A DNA stretch of 64,000 bases from Rhizobacter terrae (GTDB lineage Bacteria > Pseudomonadota > Gammaproteobacteria > Burkholderiales > Burkholderiaceae_C): the NCBI RefSeq assembly GCF_003852895.1, contig NZ_QUSW01000002.1, positions 558,001 through 622,000 on the forward strand. The letters are read 5' to 3'. Position numbers and translations under genes: made by a program. Position 1 is the stretch's first letter, and each line of letters opens with the position of its first letter. The notes beneath the pieces were generated by a model. The model was not told where the DNA came from. It saw only the letters and a list, made by a program, of their open reading frames with translations, and ran no database searches. Below, piece after piece: positions 62,010-64,000 of the stretch.

Positions 62010-62567
62010 ATGCCGCTCATCGACCGCTTTCTTCCGCACTACCAGTTCAGCGAACGCCACGAGATCCGCATCCGCGCACCGGCGGCCCGGGTGCTGGACC
62101 TGGCCTGCAAGGTCGACATGGCGGACGACCCGGTCGTGGCCGGGCTGCTGCGGCTGCGCGGCATGCCTGGCCGCATCGGTGCAGCATTCGGCCGCACGCC
62201 GCAGCCCGACCAATGGCGTGGGTTCGGCCTGCACAACTTCACACCCCTGGGTCGCGACGCCGACCGCGAGGTCGCCTTCGGCCTCATTGGCCAGTTCTGG
62301 CAGTCCACCGGCGGCCTGGTGCCCACGCCCACGGCCGATGCATTCGCCGCCTTCGACCAGCCCGGCGTGGCCAAGCTGGTGATGAACTTCGTGGCCCATG
62401 CGGACGGCCACGCCACCCGACTGCAGACCCGCACCCACGTGCACTGCCCCGACGCCGCCACAGTCAGGCGTTTCCGGCCGTACTGGCTGCTCATCCGCCC
62501 GGCCAGCGGCTGGATTCGCCGCCGGGCGCTGGCGCGGGTCAAGGCGCTGGCGGAATCCGGCACCTGA
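62010..62567 (+). CDS. Hypothetical protein, possibly SRPBCC/START-like
   Basis: The product is 185 residues and soluble. The start MPLIDRFLPHYQFSERHEIR and the pattern APAARVLDLACKVDM resemble helix-grip (SRPBCC) proteins, and the C-terminal RFRPYWLLIRPASGWIRRRA is a basic helix typical of small lipid-related proteins. The assignment is tentative. The gene lies ten bases after the GFA gene. Confidence 0.6.
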   Translation: MPLIDRFLPHYQFSERHEIRIRAPAARVLDLACKVDMADDPVVAGLLRLRGMPGRIGAAFGRTPQPDQWRGFGLHNFTPLGRDADREVAFGLIGQFWQSTGGLVPTPTADAFAAFDQPGVAKLVMNFVAHADGHATRLQTRTHVHCPDAATVRRFRPYWLLIRPASGWIRRRALARVKALAESGT

Positions 62568-62658
62568 TCGCCACGGACCACGGCACAATGGCCTTCGGGA
62601 GCGGGGGCGCCGAGTCGTGTGCCTGCGCACAGACACACCACACGGAAGCGAATCCGCC

Positions 62659-63153
62659 ATGAGAGCGATCCACGCATTTCTCGTCCTGTCCGCATTCGCG
62701 GCAGGCGCCGCACAGGCACAGAACCTCAACCTGAAAGGCGACAAGGTGTTGCCTCTCACGCGCGACGAGCTGCGCTCGTGCATGGATTGGGAAGACGGCA
62801 TCAACGAGCGCGGGTCCAAGCTGGACGCCCAGTTGCGCGAGCTGGATGCGGAGTCGGTGGGCATCAGCAAGGCCGCTCAGGCGCTGTCGGATGAATTGCG
62901 GACAGTCGATGCCAGCGATCCCCTGGCCGTCGATGCGTACAACGTGAAGTCGCGTGCGCACGACGGGCGGGTGAATGCCTACAACAAGCGCACCGACGCC
63001 CACAACGAACAGGTGAAGGCCCAGAACAAGGAGCACGCCGACTGGATGGCGCGCTGCGCCACGCGCACCTTCAAGCACTCCGACAAGGAGTCCATCCTGA
63101 AGGAGCGCAAGCGGCAGACGACGCAGTCGGATGCCGCCATGCCGCGCGGCTGA
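62659..63153 (+). CDS. Periplasmic coiled-coil hypothetical protein
   Basis: The product is 164 residues with a signal peptide (about 1-21, GAAQAQ boundary). The rest is a long helical coiled coil (INERGSKLDAQLRELDAESV, YNVKSRAHDGRVNAYNKRTD, AHNEQVKAQNKEH) containing two Cys residues (SCMDWEDG and ARCATR). No family recognised. Confidence 0.68.
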   Translation: MRAIHAFLVLSAFAAGAAQAQNLNLKGDKVLPLTRDELRSCMDWEDGINERGSKLDAQLRELDAESVGISKAAQALSDELRTVDASDPLAVDAYNVKSRAHDGRVNAYNKRTDAHNEQVKAQNKEHADWMARCATRTFKHSDKESILKERKRQTTQSDAAMPRG

Positions 63154-63214
63154 AACTGCCGCGCAGGCGCGCCGATTGCCGGCACGGGGGGCATCCCTTT
63201 CCCAGGAGACCCGC

Positions 63215-63421
63215 ATGCCCAAGGACACCACCCCGCCCAACCTCGAAGACAAGGTTGATCCCGACGCGATGGAGCGAGCGCGGGCCGACGAGGCCGCCAA
63301 GTCCAAGCCGCGCAAGCGCAAGGCGCCAGACGACAACGCGCTGGAATCCATCGGCAAGGCCGTGTCAGCGCCGGTCCTCGGTGCGGCCGATGAGGATCCG
63401 GACGATCCGTCCAAGCCCTGA
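63215..63421 (+). CDS. Small charged hypothetical protein
   Basis: The product is 68 residues, rich in Asp, Lys and Pro and probably disordered (DKVDPDAMERARADEAAKSK, PRKRKAPDDNALES). AGGAG is five bases before the ATG. No family recognised. Codon use matches the neighbours, supporting a real gene. Confidence 0.6.
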   Translation: MPKDTTPPNLEDKVDPDAMERARADEAAKSKPRKRKAPDDNALESIGKAVSAPVLGAADEDPDDPSKP

Positions 63422-63485
63422 ACCGGCGTTCTGAACCGGCGCCCGAGGCGCCACAATGAGGGCCTCGCCAACCGACGGGGCCCTC

Positions 63486-64000
63486 ATGCCTGCATGCCGC
63501 CTCGCCGCGACACTGGTCGCGGCATTTGCCCTGCTCCTGCTTGCCTCCTGCTCGCCATCGGCCAACGGCAGCGGCGTCACCATGCGCACGCTCGCCTACG
63601 GGCCGCTGCCGCAGCAGCAGGCCGATGTGTACGAGCCGGCATCGCCGCCTGCCTCCGCGGCTTCACGTCCCGTCGCCTTGCTCATCCACGGCGGCGGCTG
63701 GGTGGCCGGCAGCCGCAGCGAGTTCGGCGACATGGCGCGCTGGCTGGCCCAGCAGGGCATGGTGCCCATCGCCATCGACTACCGCTTCGTGACGCAGGCC
63801 ACCTGGCCCGCGCAGGCCGACGACGTGGAGCGCGCCGTCTGGTGGCTGCGCGAGAACGCGCAGGCCCTGCATGCCGATCCGTCACGCGTCGTCGCCATCG
63901 GCGGCTCGGCGGGCGGCCACCTGGCGGCCTGGCTGGGCACGACGGATCATCCCAGCCCCAAGGGCACGCCCAGTCGCGTGAATGCCGTCGTGTCGATGTG
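63486..64000 (+). CDS. Alpha/beta-hydrolase lipoprotein (partial)
   Basis: The frame runs past the window end; about 171 residues are visible. A lipoprotein signal ends LLLASCSPS (Cys near residue 22). The esterase-like fold has the oxyanion motif LLIHGGGWVAG and the nucleophile GGSAGGHLAAW. This is typical of the BD-FAE/HSL-like carboxylesterase group. Substrate unknown. Confidence 0.82.
   Translation, partial: MPACRLAATLVAAFALLLLASCSPSANGSGVTMRTLAYGPLPQQQADVYEPASPPASAASRPVALLIHGGGWVAGSRSEFGDMARWLAQQGMVPIAIDYRFVTQATWPAQADDVERAVWWLRENAQALHADPSRVVAIGGSAGGHLAAWLGTTDHPSPKGTPSRVNAVVSM

Noticed and set aside
63431-63452. Short GGCGCC-CGA-GGCGCC hairpin and repeated TGAACCGGCG after the small charged protein gene
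   Set aside because: Six-base stem in GC-rich DNA without a T-run; too weak to call a terminator.
1-64000. CRISPR array, prophage, transposase or complete insertion sequence
   Set aside because: No spaced direct repeats, phage structural genes or transposase motifs were found on either strand.

Overview
The window is high-GC bacterial DNA with dense, short-gapped operons. Gene content points to a motile, heterotrophic betaproteobacterium of the order Burkholderiales, most likely family Comamonadaceae. The supporting signs are the flagellar and chemotaxis genes with sigma-28 promoters of the TCAAG/TAAAG-N-GCCGATA type, the rph / PP2C / Ser-Thr kinase / yicC and gmk-rpoZ-spoT-greB blocks, an fdsGBACD-type formate dehydrogenase operon, and a GCCCCCCAGTCGCT intergenic repeat that I recall from Comamonadaceae genomes. 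No rRNA, tRNA, CRISPR array, phage or complete insertion sequence was seen.

Layout. 1-4.4 kb: flagellar flgE(partial)DCB on the minus strand, divergent from flgA-flgM-flgN. 4.5-7.1 kb: two overlapping membrane-protein genes (DUF2157; DUF4401/GDYXXLXY). 7.1-8.85 kb: a small patch of lower GC with an alkyltransferase-like gene, a TPR gene and an orphan gene. 8.86-12.5 kb, minus strand: TPR-retropepsin protein, DUF2007 membrane protein, truncated haemoglobin, MinD/FlhG-like ATPase, diguanylate cyclase. 12.6-15.4 kb: cheR-cheD-cheB with two sigma-28 promoters. 15.4-18.5 kb: family repeat, DUF1127 protein, LysR regulator, DUF2167 protein coupled to an M50 protease. 18.5-24 kb: hemW, rdgB, rph, PP2C phosphatase and Ser/Thr kinase, divergent from yicC. 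24-27.6 kb: MmyB-like regulator divergent from an SDR gene, then a tannase-family esterase. 27.7-36.5 kb: formate dehydrogenase operon (LysR, oxalate/formate-type antiporter, fdsG, fdsB, fdsA, fdhD, fdsD). 36.6-40.5 kb: gmk, rpoZ, spoT, convergent greB. 40.8-42.3 kb: AraC regulator and a repeat protein.

The most unusual region is 42.6-55.6 kb. It holds a family of Sec-exported proteins that share an N-terminal motif like LxDxELSxVsGQDG. Two are a nearly identical tandem pair, three more stand in the following operon, and one divergent copy lies on the opposite strand. The same operon encodes a periplasmic C39-like cysteine peptidase, an outer-membrane beta-barrel, a FadL-type barrel, a DUF2059 protein, a WS/DGAT wax-ester/diacylglycerol acyltransferase and a DUF4382 lipoprotein. 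A fatty acyl-CoA reductase gene follows. The shared motif resembles double-glycine leader peptides, the known substrates of C39 peptidases. My inference is a locus that makes neutral lipid (fatty alcohol or wax ester) and moves or displays it at the cell surface with help from peptidase-processed secreted proteins. A near-perfect 35-bp inverted repeat sits in front of the acyltransferase gene.

55.7-64 kb: ordinary accessory genes. These are two solute-binding proteins, DUF2147 and DUF1161 proteins, a PAS/degenerate-GGDEF protein, a metallophosphoesterase divergent from a nucleotidyltransferase, a GFA-family protein, small unknowns, and a partial alpha/beta-hydrolase lipoprotein running off the end.
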